Assembly: GCF_002020135.1 (NCBI RefSeq)
Contig: NZ_MPZS01000001.1
Coordinates: forward strand, 992,001 to 1,056,000
Reading direction: 5' to 3'
Source: Thioclava marina
Lineage (GTDB): Bacteria > Pseudomonadota > Alphaproteobacteria > Rhodobacterales > Rhodobacteraceae
Length of the DNA: 64,000 nucleotides
The position numbers and the translations under genes are program-made. Below, piece by piece: positions 56,871 through 64,000 of the stretch. A model generated the notes under the pieces. That model did no database searches. It was not told where the DNA came from and saw only the letters and a list, made by a program, of their open reading frames with translations. Within the stretch, counting starts at the first letter, position 1, and each line of letters opens with the position of its first letter.

Positions 56871-57535
56871 TGACGCCGAGGGCGGTCCTGTCATGGTCGT
56901 CGGGCAAGGATTGCGCGATGGCGCTACATGCCTGCCGGAGCGAGGGCCACGCGGATGTGGTGGCTCTGCTGTCCACGACCAACGAGGCTTTCGACCGGGT
57001 CGCGATGCACGGCACGCGCAATGCGCTGCTGCGCGCTCAGGCCGAGGCGGCGGGTTTGCCGCTGATCGAGGTGCCGCTGCCCTGGCCCTGCTCGAACGAC
57101 GTTTACGAGGCGCGGATGGCGGCGGCGATGGACCGGGTGAAAGCGCTTGGCGTCGAGACGATGGTCTTTGGCGACCTGTTCCTTGAGGACGTGCGCAATT
57201 TCCGAATTGAAAAACTGAAACCGCTGGGCGTCGAAGCCATCTTCCCGCTTTGGCAGCGCCCCACGGATCAGCTTGCGCGCGAGATGATCGCGGCAGGCTT
57301 CGTCACGCATCTGGTGACGGTGGACCCGGGCAAGCTCGATCCGAGCTTCGCGGGGCGGCGTTTCGATGAAAGCCTGCTCACCGATCTGCCCGAAGGCGTC
57401 GATCCCTGTGGCGAGAATGGCGAGTTTCACACGGCGGTCAGCGCCGGGCCGATCTTCAAAGCCCCGATCCCGGTGCGGGTCGGCGAAACCGTCTTGCGCG
57501 ACGGCTTCGCCTATGCCGATCTCATTCCCGAGTGA
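56870..57535 (+). CDS. Dph6-like PP-loop ATPase (MJ0570-type)
   Basis: 221 residues. The N-terminus has the PP-loop SSGKDC in SWSSGKDCAMALHA and the further motif GENGEFHTAV near the C-terminus, both of the diphthine-ammonia-ligase/MJ0570 family. In eukaryotes Dph6 amidates diphthine on EF2; bacteria have no diphthamide, so the role here must differ. TGATG coupling with hisH makes co-expression with histidine genes certain, but a part in histidine synthesis is not known. Confidence 0.85.
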   Translation: MTPRAVLSWSSGKDCAMALHACRSEGHADVVALLSTTNEAFDRVAMHGTRNALLRAQAEAAGLPLIEVPLPWPCSNDVYEARMAAAMDRVKALGVETMVFGDLFLEDVRNFRIEKLKPLGVEAIFPLWQRPTDQLAREMIAAGFVTHLVTVDPGKLDPSFAGRRFDESLLTDLPEGVDPCGENGEFHTAVSAGPIFKAPIPVRVGETVLRDGFAYADLIPE

Positions 57536-57922
57536 TCACTTCACCCGCTGCCAGTCCTGCGACTTGCAGAACAGGCCACCGGCCACGCAACCGGCCAGCG
57601 CCATTGCATTGCCGTTCACAGTGACCTTGCCGAGATAGATCTTGTTGTTCGACGGGCGCCAGACCTTGCCTTCGTATTTGCCGCCGCCCTTGGGCGCCAT
57701 GCCGATCACCAGTTGCTTGCCGATATTGGGCGATTTGTATTCGCCACCGGACTTGAAGGTTTTCACGATCGTGCCGCAGAAAGCCGCACCGCAAGGAGCG
57801 ATCTGCACATATGCATAGGAACCGTCGTCAGGTTGGGTCTTCCACATCCCCTCGATCGGGTCGGCGAACGCCGCGCCGACGCTGAGTGCGATACCCGCTG
57901 CGGCGATCATCAAAGTCTTCAT
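57536..57922 (-). CDS. DUF2147 secreted protein
   Basis: 128 residues with a signal peptide (MKTLMIAAAGIALSVGAAFA). The mature part begins DPIEGMWKTQPDDGSYAYVQIAPCG, the DUF2147 pattern, and ends in a Cys-containing segment (GCVAGGLFCKSQDWQRV). DUF2147 proteins fold as a small beta-barrel, similar to lipocalins; function unknown. It starts on the opposite strand and its stop abuts that of the Dph6-like gene. Confidence 0.88.
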   Translation of the reverse strand: MKTLMIAAAGIALSVGAAFADPIEGMWKTQPDDGSYAYVQIAPCGAAFCGTIVKTFKSGGEYKSPNIGKQLVIGMAPKGGGKYEGKVWRPSNNKIYLGKVTVNGNAMALAGCVAGGLFCKSQDWQRVK

Positions 57923-58065
57923 GGCAAATCTCCTCCCTTTTGCCTGCTGTCAGCATCAGGCCACGCAAGAGCGATTCCCGGCAAGACTGACGTGACGTCC
58001 GCGTAAGGCTTGGAAATTTCCGAAGGCCATGGCAAGAGGCATCGCGACAGCTCAGGAGTGCCCCG

Positions 58066-58785
58066 ATGATCCTCTACCCCGCAATCGACCTCAAGGATGG
58101 CCAATGCGTGCGTCTGCTGCATGGCGAGATGGACAAGGCCACGGTCTTCGGTGACGACCCGGCTGCGCAGGCGGCCAAGTTCGAGGCGGCGGGCTGCGAA
58201 TGGGTGCATCTGGTCGATCTGAACGGCGCCTTCGCGGGCGAGCCGGTGAACGCGGCGGCGGTCGAGGCGATCCTTGCGCGGATCAAGGTGCCCGCGCAGC
58301 TCGGCGGCGGCATCCGTGACATGGCGACGATCGAACGCTGGCTCGACAAGGGGTTGGCGCGGGTGATCCTCGGGACCGTCGCGGTCGAGAACCCCGATCT
58401 GGTGCGCGAGGCGGCGAAAGCGTTTCCGGGCAAGGTAGCGGTGGGGATCGACGCGCGGGGCGGCCGCGTCGCCACGAAGGGCTGGGCGGAAGAGACCGAC
58501 GTAATGGTCACCGACCTGGCGAAGTCCTTCGAGGACGCGGGCGTTGCCGCGATCATCTACACCGACATCATGCGCGACGGCGCGATGACCGGCCCGAATA
58601 TCGAGGCGACCGAGGCGCTGGCGCGCGCAGTCGAGATCCCGGTGATCGCCTCGGGGGGCGTGTCCTCGCTGCCCGATCTCATCGCGCTGCGCGACACCGG
58701 CGTGATCGCAGGTGCGATCTCGGGCCGTGCAATCTACGACGGGGCGCTCGATCTGACCGAGGCGTTGGCTGCATTGCGCAACTGA
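58066..58785 (+). CDS. hisA: ProFAR isomerase
   Basis: 239 residues with CAGGAG upstream of the ATG. A (beta/alpha)8 enzyme of histidine synthesis; the motifs [23 protein letters not shown] and [11 protein letters not shown] carry the two phosphate-binding loops and the catalytic Asp. Normally hisA sits next to hisH or hisF; here the DUF2147 gene on the other strand separates it, and hisF does not follow. Confidence 0.95.
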   Translation: MILYPAIDLKDGQCVRLLHGEMDKATVFGDDPAAQAAKFEAAGCEWVHLVDLNGAFAGEPVNAAAVEAILARIKVPAQLGGGIRDMATIERWLDKGLARVILGTVAVENPDLVREAAKAFPGKVAVGIDARGGRVATKGWAEETDVMVTDLAKSFEDAGVAAIIYTDIMRDGAMTGPNIEATEALARAVEIPVIASGGVSSLPDLIALRDTGVIAGAISGRAIYDGALDLTEALAALRN

Positions 58786-58890
58786 AATTTCGCCTGCGGA
58801 AAACCGCAGGCGATGACATGGATCATTGTGAAATGATGTGTGACGCGGCACTCTCCTAGCGAATATTCGCAACGTGTGGAGGGAGTAGAA

Positions 58891-59361
58891 ATGCGTAAAC
58901 TCATCTTGGTGGCCGCGATCGTCTGCGCGGCCGGGGCGGCGACCGCTCAGGATGTGACGGTGAAATCCAAGACCGACACGAAGGGGTTTGTCGGCCTGAA
59001 CTGGACCTTCGGCCCGCATGCCAGCGGTCTTGAGGGTGTCGTGGGCGCGATGAACTACCGGATCGACCCCGATGGCGATGTGAAGGGCGCGAAGCTGTCG
59101 CTGCATCTCGGCTTCGGCCCCGGCCCGGTTCAGGGCAAGATCAAGCTGACCGGCGTCGCGGGTCAGGATGACGGGATGGCCGAACTCGGTCTTGGCTATG
59201 GCAGCCACGGCTTCTTCGGAACGGGTGGATTGCTTGGAGACCACTGGAACGTCGGCGGCGACCTGTACTTCCAGAACGGCTGGGAAGGCTATGCCGGCTT
59301 GCACAGCCTGACTTTCGACAAACCGAAAGCACCAGCGATGGTGATCACGCCTGAACAGTGA
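58891..59361 (+). CDS. Small secreted glycine-rich protein of unknown function
   Basis: 156 residues from the ATG at 58891 with GGAGGGAG upstream. The signal peptide (MRKLILVAAIVCAAGAATA) should direct export. The mature part is rich in Gly and in alternating polar/apolar residues (LSLHLGFGPGPVQGKIKLTGVAG), which suggests a small beta-barrel. No Cys in the mature part. I do not recognise a family. A terminator follows at 59406. Confidence 0.72.
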   Translation: MRKLILVAAIVCAAGAATAQDVTVKSKTDTKGFVGLNWTFGPHASGLEGVVGAMNYRIDPDGDVKGAKLSLHLGFGPGPVQGKIKLTGVAGQDDGMAELGLGYGSHGFFGTGGLLGDHWNVGGDLYFQNGWEGYAGLHSLTFDKPKAPAMVITPEQ

Positions 59362-59405
59362 GGCTCGTTCAACACAGATGACCTTGCCCAACGGCTGGGA
59401 CCATC

Positions 59406-59434
59406 AAAGGGCGGCGTCAGTCGCCCTTTCCTTT
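59406..59434 (+). terminator. Terminator after the glycine-rich protein gene
   Basis: AAAGGGCG / CGCCCTTT stem (eight base pairs, eight-base loop) followed by CCTTTT. It also faces the convergent TetR gene end. Confidence 0.8.
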
Positions 59435-59439
59435 TGCGC

Positions 59440-60030
59440 TCAGGCCCCCACCGCCTTGCGCACCATGTCCCAGTAGATGTCGGCCACCATCGCGCGGCTC
59501 AGGCGCCCACCCTCGCGGAACCAGGTATTCACGCCGGTCAGCATCGCGATGATCGCCATCGTGGCTAGCTTGGTGTCGGGGATCAGGAATACCGCTTCCG
59601 CCTGCCCCGCCTTGAGGATTTCTTCCAGCTCGGTCTCATAGGTCTTCCGAAGCCCTTCAATCTTCGCGAAATTCTCCTCCGAGAGATTGCGCAGCTCCAT
59701 GTAGCTCAGGAACACCACCTCGGCGCGTTCGAGGTTGAAGCGAATATGAAAGCGCACGAACCGTTCCAGCCGCGCCAGCGCGTCCGCCCCTTCGGGCGCC
59801 TCCGCGCGCCAGGCGGCAATCAGGTCGTCCATGTGGCTCTTGAGGAGATCGAAAAGCAGCGCTTCCTTGTCGGACGTATAGAGGTAGAGCGCGCCCGCCT
59901 GCACCCCCACCGCCGCAGCAATCTGGCGCATCGAGACCGCGGCAAAACCGTGGCGCGCGAAGAGCCGTTGCGCCTCGGCGCGGATCTTCGGGCCAGTGAT
60001 CTCGGAATGTGAACCGGTCTTGCGTGCCAT
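59440..60030 (-). CDS. TetR-family regulator
   Basis: 196 residues. The helix-turn-helix (VSMRQIAAAVGVQAGALYLYTSDKEALL) is at residues 34-61. The C-terminal domain has the pattern of the TetR_C_33/fatty-acid-type regulators but no ligand can be named. A TGAAC-N4-GTTCA palindrome lies 15-28 bases upstream of the ATG, so it probably represses itself. A lipoprotein gene diverges on the other side. Confidence 0.88.
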   Translation of the reverse strand: MARKTGSHSEITGPKIRAEAQRLFARHGFAAVSMRQIAAAVGVQAGALYLYTSDKEALLFDLLKSHMDDLIAAWRAEAPEGADALARLERFVRFHIRFNLERAEVVFLSYMELRNLSEENFAKIEGLRKTYETELEEILKAGQAEAVFLIPDTKLATMAIIAMLTGVNTWFREGGRLSRAMVADIYWDMVRKAVGA

Positions 60031-60044
60031 GGCTCGACGCTAAC

Positions 60045-60058
60045 TGAACAACCGTTCA
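60045..60058. promoter_or_regulatory. Candidate operator of the TetR gene
   Basis: TGAAC-AACC-GTTCA, perfect five-base arms. It lies between the TetR gene and the divergent lipoprotein gene. Confidence 0.55.
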
Positions 60059-60141
60059 ATATCAAACCCCAAACACGCGCATTCGGCTCTGGCAAAGCGG
60101 GGCGGCGCGCAATAGTTTGGGCGCGTCGATAAGGAGACCCG

Positions 60142-60357
60142 ATGCGCGCGCTTGCCCTGATTGCCTCGCTGGCCATGCTCACCGCCTGCTCGAAGCATTC
60201 GAGCGAGGATTATCCCGCGCTGCTGCCGCTCGATCAGATCCTCGACGACCAGCCCCTGAGCCCCGATCCCGCGCCCGATCTCGAGGCCCGCGCGGCGGCG
60301 CTCAAGGCCCGCGCGGACATGCTGCGCGCCGATCAAAGCGCCACAACGTCCCCGTGA
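60142..60357 (+). CDS. Small lipoprotein
   Basis: 71 residues with AAGGAG upstream. A lipoprotein signal (MRALALIASLAMLTAC) puts the lipobox Cys at residue 16. The mature 55 residues are acidic and Pro-rich near the middle (LDDQPLSPDPAPDLEARAAALKARADML) and end in a short helix. No recognised family. It lies upstream of hom but with its own spacing. Confidence 0.7.
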   Translation: MRALALIASLAMLTACSKHSSEDYPALLPLDQILDDQPLSPDPAPDLEARAAALKARADMLRADQSATTSP

Positions 60358-60430
60358 CGCGTTGCGCCGCGTTGCGCCAAGACCGCTTTCCCGCTAACAG
60401 GGCGAAAATCATCCGATCATGAGGTCACCC

Positions 60431-61735
60431 ATGTCCCGCGCCACCGATACTGCTCAGCCCCTGCGCCTTGGCATCGCGGGTCTTGGCACCGTGGGCATCG
60501 GCGTGGTGAAAATCGTCCAGCGCCATGCCGCGATGCTGGCCGCGCGCTCGGGCCGCCCGGTTACGATCACCGCCGTCTCGGCGCGCGATCGCACGAAGAA
60601 CCGCGATGCGGATCTCTCCGAATACGCCTGGGAAACCGATCCGGTGACGCTGGCCACGCGCGAGGATGTGGATGTTTTCGTCGAGCTGATGGGCGGCCAT
60701 GAGGGCGCCGCGAAAGAGGCGACCGAAGCCGCGCTCAAGGCGGGCAAGGATGTGGTGACGGCGAACAAGGCGCTGCTGGCCCATCACGGGCAGGCGCTGG
60801 CGGAACTCGCCGAAAGCCTTGGCCGCACGATCCGCTACGAGGCGGCGGTCGCAGGCGGCATACCCGTCATCAAATCGCTGACCGAAGGCCTTGCGGGCAA
60901 CGGGATCCGCCGCGTGATGGGCGTGATGAACGGCACCTGCAACTACATCCTGACGCGGATGGAGGATGCGGGCCTGCCCTATGACACGGTCTTTGAGGAG
61001 GCCCGTCAGCTGGGCTATCTCGAGGCCGATCCCAACCTCGACGTGGGCGGCATCGACGCGGGCCACAAGCTCGCGATCCTCGCCGCCATCGCTTTCGGCA
61101 CGCAGGTCAGCTTCGACGACGTGGTGCTTGAAGGGATCGGGCGGATCTCGATCGACGATATCCGCCGCGCGGGCGACATGGGCTACAAGATCAAGCTGCT
61201 GGGCGTGGCGCAAATGACTGGCCGCGGGCTGGAGCAGCGCATGACGCCCTGCCTCGTGCCGTCGAGCTCGCCCCTAGGTCAGCTCTCGGGCGGGACGAAC
61301 ATGGTCGTGCTCGAAGGCGACTCGGTGGGCCAGATCGTGCTGCGCGGCGCGGGCGCGGGCGAAGGCCCGACCGCCTCGGCCGTGATGGGCGACGTGATGG
61401 ATCTCGCGCGCGGAATGCGCCTGCCGGTTTTCGGGCAGCCCGCCACCAGCCTTGCGACGCCCACGCCTGCCGTGACCGCGATTGCCGCACCCTACTACCT
61501 GCGCCTTCAGCTGGCGGACAAACCCGGCGCGCTGGCCAAGGTCGCGACCGTGCTGGGCGAGGCAGGCGTCTCGATCAGCCGGATGCGCCAATACGGCCAT
61601 GCCGACACCTCGGCCCCGGTGCTGATCGTCACGCACAAGACCACCCGCGACGCGATCGACGCCGCGATCGAGGCCCTGCCCGCGACCCGCGTGGTCGAGG
61701 GCGAGCCGGTCGCGATCCGCATCGAGGAAGTCTGA
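60431..61735 (+). CDS. hom: Homoserine dehydrogenase
   Basis: 434 residues from the ATG at 60431, which follows GAGGT at 60421-60425. It reduces aspartate semialdehyde to homoserine for threonine and methionine. The N-terminal Rossmann motif GIAGLGTVGIGVV, the catalytic region GIPVIKSLTEGLAGNGIRRVMGVMNGTCNYILT and the ACT domain (LADKPGALAKVATVLGEAGVSI) for feedback by threonine are complete. Confidence 0.96.
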   Translation: MSRATDTAQPLRLGIAGLGTVGIGVVKIVQRHAAMLAARSGRPVTITAVSARDRTKNRDADLSEYAWETDPVTLATREDVDVFVELMGGHEGAAKEATEAALKAGKDVVTANKALLAHHGQALAELAESLGRTIRYEAAVAGGIPVIKSLTEGLAGNGIRRVMGVMNGTCNYILTRMEDAGLPYDTVFEEARQLGYLEADPNLDVGGIDAGHKLAILAAIAFGTQVSFDDVVLEGIGRISIDDIRRAGDMGYKIKLLGVAQMTGRGLEQRMTPCLVPSSSPLGQLSGGTNMVVLEGDSVGQIVLRGAGAGEGPTASAVMGDVMDLARGMRLPVFGQPATSLATPTPAVTAIAAPYYLRLQLADKPGALAKVATVLGEAGVSISRMRQYGHADTSAPVLIVTHKTTRDAIDAAIEALPATRVVEGEPVAIRIEEV

Positions 61736-61739
61736 TCCG

Positions 61740-62159
61740 GTGGCGATGCTCAGCCATATCTCGCTGGGCATCGCGGATTACGAGCGCGCGCTCGCCTTCT
61801 ATGCCCCCGTGATGGAGCGGCTCGGGCTGCGGCTGCGCTTTGCCGAACCCGACAAGCATTGGGCGGGCTGGACCGCCTCGGACGGCAGCCGGCCGATCTT
61901 CTTCATCACGCGCCCCTTCGACGGCGATGCACCCGCGCCCGGCAACGGGCCCATGGTGGCCTTCGACGCCCCAGACCGCGCCACTGTCGATGCAATCCAT
62001 GCGATGGTCCTGGAGATGGGCGGGTCGGATGAGGGCGCGCCGGGACTGCGACCGCACTATCACCCCGATTATTACGGCGCATATTTCCGCGATCCCGACG
62101 GCAACAAGCTCTGTGTGGTCTGTCATAGCCCCACCGAGCCCCAAGCTGCGCGGCGTTAG
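61740..62159 (+). CDS. VOC-superfamily (glyoxalase-like) protein
   Basis: 139 residues from the GTG at 61740; an ATG two codons later is an alternative. The glyoxalase/dioxygenase fold is indicated by LSHISLGIADYERALAFYAPVM at the N-terminus and AYFRDPDGNKLCVVCH at the C-terminus. Likely metal ligands are His in LSHISLG and Glu/His equivalents in the second half. Substrate unknown. It follows hom by 4 bases. Confidence 0.85.
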   Translation: MAMLSHISLGIADYERALAFYAPVMERLGLRLRFAEPDKHWAGWTASDGSRPIFFITRPFDGDAPAPGNGPMVAFDAPDRATVDAIHAMVLEMGGSDEGAPGLRPHYHPDYYGAYFRDPDGNKLCVVCHSPTEPQAARR

Positions 62160-62242
62160 CGTTCACAGGGTTGCCCTTCCCTGTCCTAAAGGATTTACCT
62201 GAGCCCGGCCCGTAACGCCCCATGGCAGACAGGAAGAAACAG

Positions 62243-63208
62243 ATGACCCCTCCGAGTGATTTCAACGACCGCATGCTTTCGCTGGGCCTTGCCCGTGTTT
62301 CGGAAGCCGCGGCCCATGCCTCCGCCGACCTGATCGGACGCGGTGACGAGAAGGCCGCCGACCAGGCGGCGGTGAACGCGATGCGCGATCAGCTCAACAA
62401 ACTCGAGATCCGGGGCACGGTGGTCATTGGCGAGGGCGAGCGCGACGAAGCCCCCATGCTCTATATCGGCGAAGAGGTCGGCCAGGGCGTGGGCCCCGAG
62501 GTCGATATCGCACTCGATCCGCTCGAAGGCACCACGCTGACTGCAAAGGACATGCCCAACGCGCTGACCGTCATCGCGATGGCGCCGCGCGGCACGATGC
62601 TGCACGCCCCTGACGTCTACATGGAAAAGCTCGCCATCGGCCCGGGCTACGAAACGGATATCGTGTCCCTCGACATGACCCCGACCGAGCGCGTCGTGGC
62701 GCTGGCCAAGGCGCAGGGCGTCAACACAAAGGATATCGCTGTGTGCATCCTCGACCGTCCGCGTCACGAAGCGATGATCGCCGAGGTGCGTGAGACCGGC
62801 GCGAAGATCCGCCTGATCACCGATGGCGACGTGGCGGGCGTGATCCATTGCGCCGAGCCCGATTTCACCGGCATCGACATGTATATGGGTTCGGGCGGCG
62901 CGCCCGAGGGCGTGCTGGCAGCCTCGGCGCTCAAATGCATGGGCGGTCAGATGTGGGGTAAGCTCTTGTTCCGCAACGACGACGAGCGAGGCCGCGCGAA
63001 GAAGGCCGGAATCACCGATTTCGACAAGGTCTATACCCGCGACGAGATGGTCCGCTCGGACGTGATCTTCGCCGCGACCGGCGTGACGAACGGCTCGATC
63101 GTGAAAGGCGTGAAGCGCGAGCCGACCTATATCGAATCCGAGACGATGCTGATGCGCTCGAAGACCGGCTCGGTGCGGCGCGTGATCTACCGCAACCCCG
63201 TCAAGTGA
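62243..63208 (+). CDS. glpX: Fructose-1,6-bisphosphatase class II
   Basis: 321 residues from the ATG at 62243 (MTPPSDFNDRML), which has AGGAAG at 62230-62235; an ATG at 62222 has none. The GlpX motifs are clear: VIGEGERDEAPMLYIGE with metal ligands, DPLEGTTLTAKDMPNALTVIAM and YMGSGGAPEGVLAASALKCMGG. It serves gluconeogenesis and, if present, the Calvin cycle. A terminator follows at 63231. Confidence 0.95.
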   Translation: MTPPSDFNDRMLSLGLARVSEAAAHASADLIGRGDEKAADQAAVNAMRDQLNKLEIRGTVVIGEGERDEAPMLYIGEEVGQGVGPEVDIALDPLEGTTLTAKDMPNALTVIAMAPRGTMLHAPDVYMEKLAIGPGYETDIVSLDMTPTERVVALAKAQGVNTKDIAVCILDRPRHEAMIAEVRETGAKIRLITDGDVAGVIHCAEPDFTGIDMYMGSGGAPEGVLAASALKCMGGQMWGKLLFRNDDERGRAKKAGITDFDKVYTRDEMVRSDVIFAATGVTNGSIVKGVKREPTYIESETMLMRSKTGSVRRVIYRNPVK

Positions 63209-63230
63209 TCGGGGCTGAGATATCATTGAG

Positions 63231-63256
63231 AGGGCGGCCCTTGGGTCGCCCTTTTT
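63231..63256 (+). terminator. Terminator after glpX
   Basis: AGGGCG / CGCCCT stem followed by a run of five T. A second, longer hairpin lies at 63298. Confidence 0.7.
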
Positions 63257-63297
63257 CATTTGCGGAAACTGGCGCGCCCTAGCCCACCCTCAAAACC

Positions 63298-63329
63298 AAA
63301 AGGCCGGAGCAACACCCCGGCCTTTTTTT
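63298..63329. terminator. Bidirectional terminator between glpX and gcvP
   Basis: Ten-base-pair stem AAAAGGCCGG / CCGGCCTTTT with a nine-base loop, T run on the plus strand and TTTT on the minus, so it can end both the glpX and gcvP messages. Confidence 0.85.
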
Positions 63330-63345
63330 CATCTTTTGAACCGCC

Positions 63346-64000
63346 TCACTCGGCCGCGTCGGCGTAAGCCTCGAGCGGCGGACAGGTACAGACGAGATTG
63401 CGGTCGCCCCAGACGTTGTCGACCCGGCCCACGGGCGGCCAGTACTTGTCGACCCGGAACGCGCCGGGCGGGAAGCAACCGGCTTCGCGCGTATAGGCGC
63501 GGTCCCAATCGGCCACCAGATCCTCGACCGTGTGCGGCGCATGGCGCAGCGGGCTGTCCTCGGGGGTGATCTCCTCGCGCTCGACCGCCGCGATCTCGTC
63601 GCGGATCGCGAGCATTGCGGTGATGAAGCGGTCGATCTCGGCCTTGGTCTCGGATTCGGTGGGCTCGACCATCAGCGTCCCCGAAACCGGCCAGCTCATC
63701 GTCGGCGCGTGGAAGCCGTTGTCGATCAGGCGCTTGGCGATATCGTCCACGGTCACGCCGACATCGGCGAACTTGCGGGTATCGAGGATGCATTCATGCG
63801 CCACGCGACCCCGGTTGCCCATGAACAGGATCGGATAGGCCGATTTCAGGCGCGCCGCGATGTAATTGGCGTTGAGGATCGCCACGCGGGTCGCCTGGGT
63901 CAGCCCCTCACCGCCCATCATCAGGATATAGGCCCAGGAGATCAGCAGGATCGAAGCCGAGCCATAGGGCGCGGCCGAGACCGGGCCTTCCTCGCCACCG
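63346..64000 (-). CDS. gcvP: Glycine dehydrogenase (decarboxylating) C-terminal part, cut by window edge
   Basis: At least 218 residues, open to the right edge of the window. The visible sequence [33 protein letters not shown] followed by [25 protein letters not shown] is the well-conserved P-protein C-terminal domain, and [38 protein letters not shown] is the typical end. It decarboxylates glycine in the glycine cleavage system, which fits with glycine being produced by the BhcA-like enzyme. The PLP lysine region lies beyond the window. Confidence 0.95.
   Translation of the reverse strand, partial: GGEEGPVSAAPYGSASILLISWAYILMMGGEGLTQATRVAILNANYIAARLKSAYPILFMGNRGRVAHECILDTRKFADVGVTVDDIAKRLIDNGFHAPTMSWPVSGTLMVEPTESETKAEIDRFITAMLAIRDEIAAVEREEITPEDSPLRHAPHTVEDLVADWDRAYTREAGCFPPGAFRVDKYWPPVGRVDNVWGDRNLVCTCPPLEAYADAAE

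Overview
The window is a gene-dense, GC-rich piece of an alphaproteobacterial chromosome, most consistent with a member of the Rhodobacteraceae (the Rhodobacter/Paracoccus/Thioclava neighbourhood). The signs are a complete cbb3 oxidase locus (ccoNOQP-GHIS) with a CcoN-side universal stress gene, an FnrL-type regulator divergent from hemN with a FNR box between them, the acuR-acuI pair, a class II (GlpX) fructose bisphosphatase, a CysNC fusion and a UgpBAEC uptake system. I cannot fix the genus from the sequence alone. I see no insertion sequence, prophage, CRISPR array or rRNA. Genes are packed with many 1-4 base overlaps, and several convergent pairs share stop-codon bases.

Layout. 1-3163: the YbbP/YbbA/TesA cluster (permease cut by the left edge). 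3181-5152: an MFS transporter and a small protein with a degenerate sigma region 4-like segment. 5160-8879: heme genes hemC, hemE and hemF with a LysE-type exporter. 8992-14698: a lipoprotein, an SDR lacking its catalytic lysine, an RsmC-type methyltransferase, ClpS, a HAD hydrolase and a PBP5-like carboxypeptidase with a SPOR domain. 14794-24054: ccoS, ccoI, ccoH, ccoG, ccoP, ccoQ, ccoO, ccoN (all minus) and a divergent usp gene. 24121-27600: a secreted protein, PhzF-like protein, fnrL and hemN. 27746-35708: DUF2256, an alpha/beta hydrolase, Tex and a three-gene ABC exporter. 35766-38412: acuR, acuI and a LuxR-type regulator. 38502-41362: cysD and cysNC. 41408-48272: an accessory catabolic block (M20 amidohydrolase, luciferase-like monooxygenase, DoeA-like M24 hydrolase, ArgE-like deacetylase, BhcA-like glyoxylate aminotransferase, IclR regulator). 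48273-52466: ugpBAEC. 52814-54977: a PPOX-fold flavoprotein divergent from a MocR/PdxR-type regulator. 55099-55280: two identical tRNA-Gly genes followed by a strongly palindromic segment. 55645-58785: hisB, hisH, a Dph6-like PP-loop protein, a DUF2147 protein and hisA. 58891-63208: a secreted protein, a TetR regulator, a small lipoprotein, homoserine dehydrogenase, a VOC protein and glpX. 63346-64000: the C-terminal part of gcvP.

How the parts work together. The oxygen-responsive theme is clear: four FNR-type half-site pairs lie upstream of ccoN, usp, ccoG and in the fnrL-hemN gap, so a single regulator encoded here probably controls high-affinity respiration, its copper/assembly factors and oxygen-independent heme synthesis. 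The most interesting region is 41408-48272. A metal-site-deficient M24 hydrolase of the ectoine hydrolase type is paired with an ArgE-type deacetylase next to a BhcA-like aspartate-glyoxylate aminotransferase, which suggests (but does not prove) a route from an acetylated diamino compound to aspartate and then glycine. Other points worth checking are the sigma region 4-like protein, the SDR with a broken active site, acuRI without a DMSP lyase, and the 17-base inverted repeat downstream of the tRNA pair.
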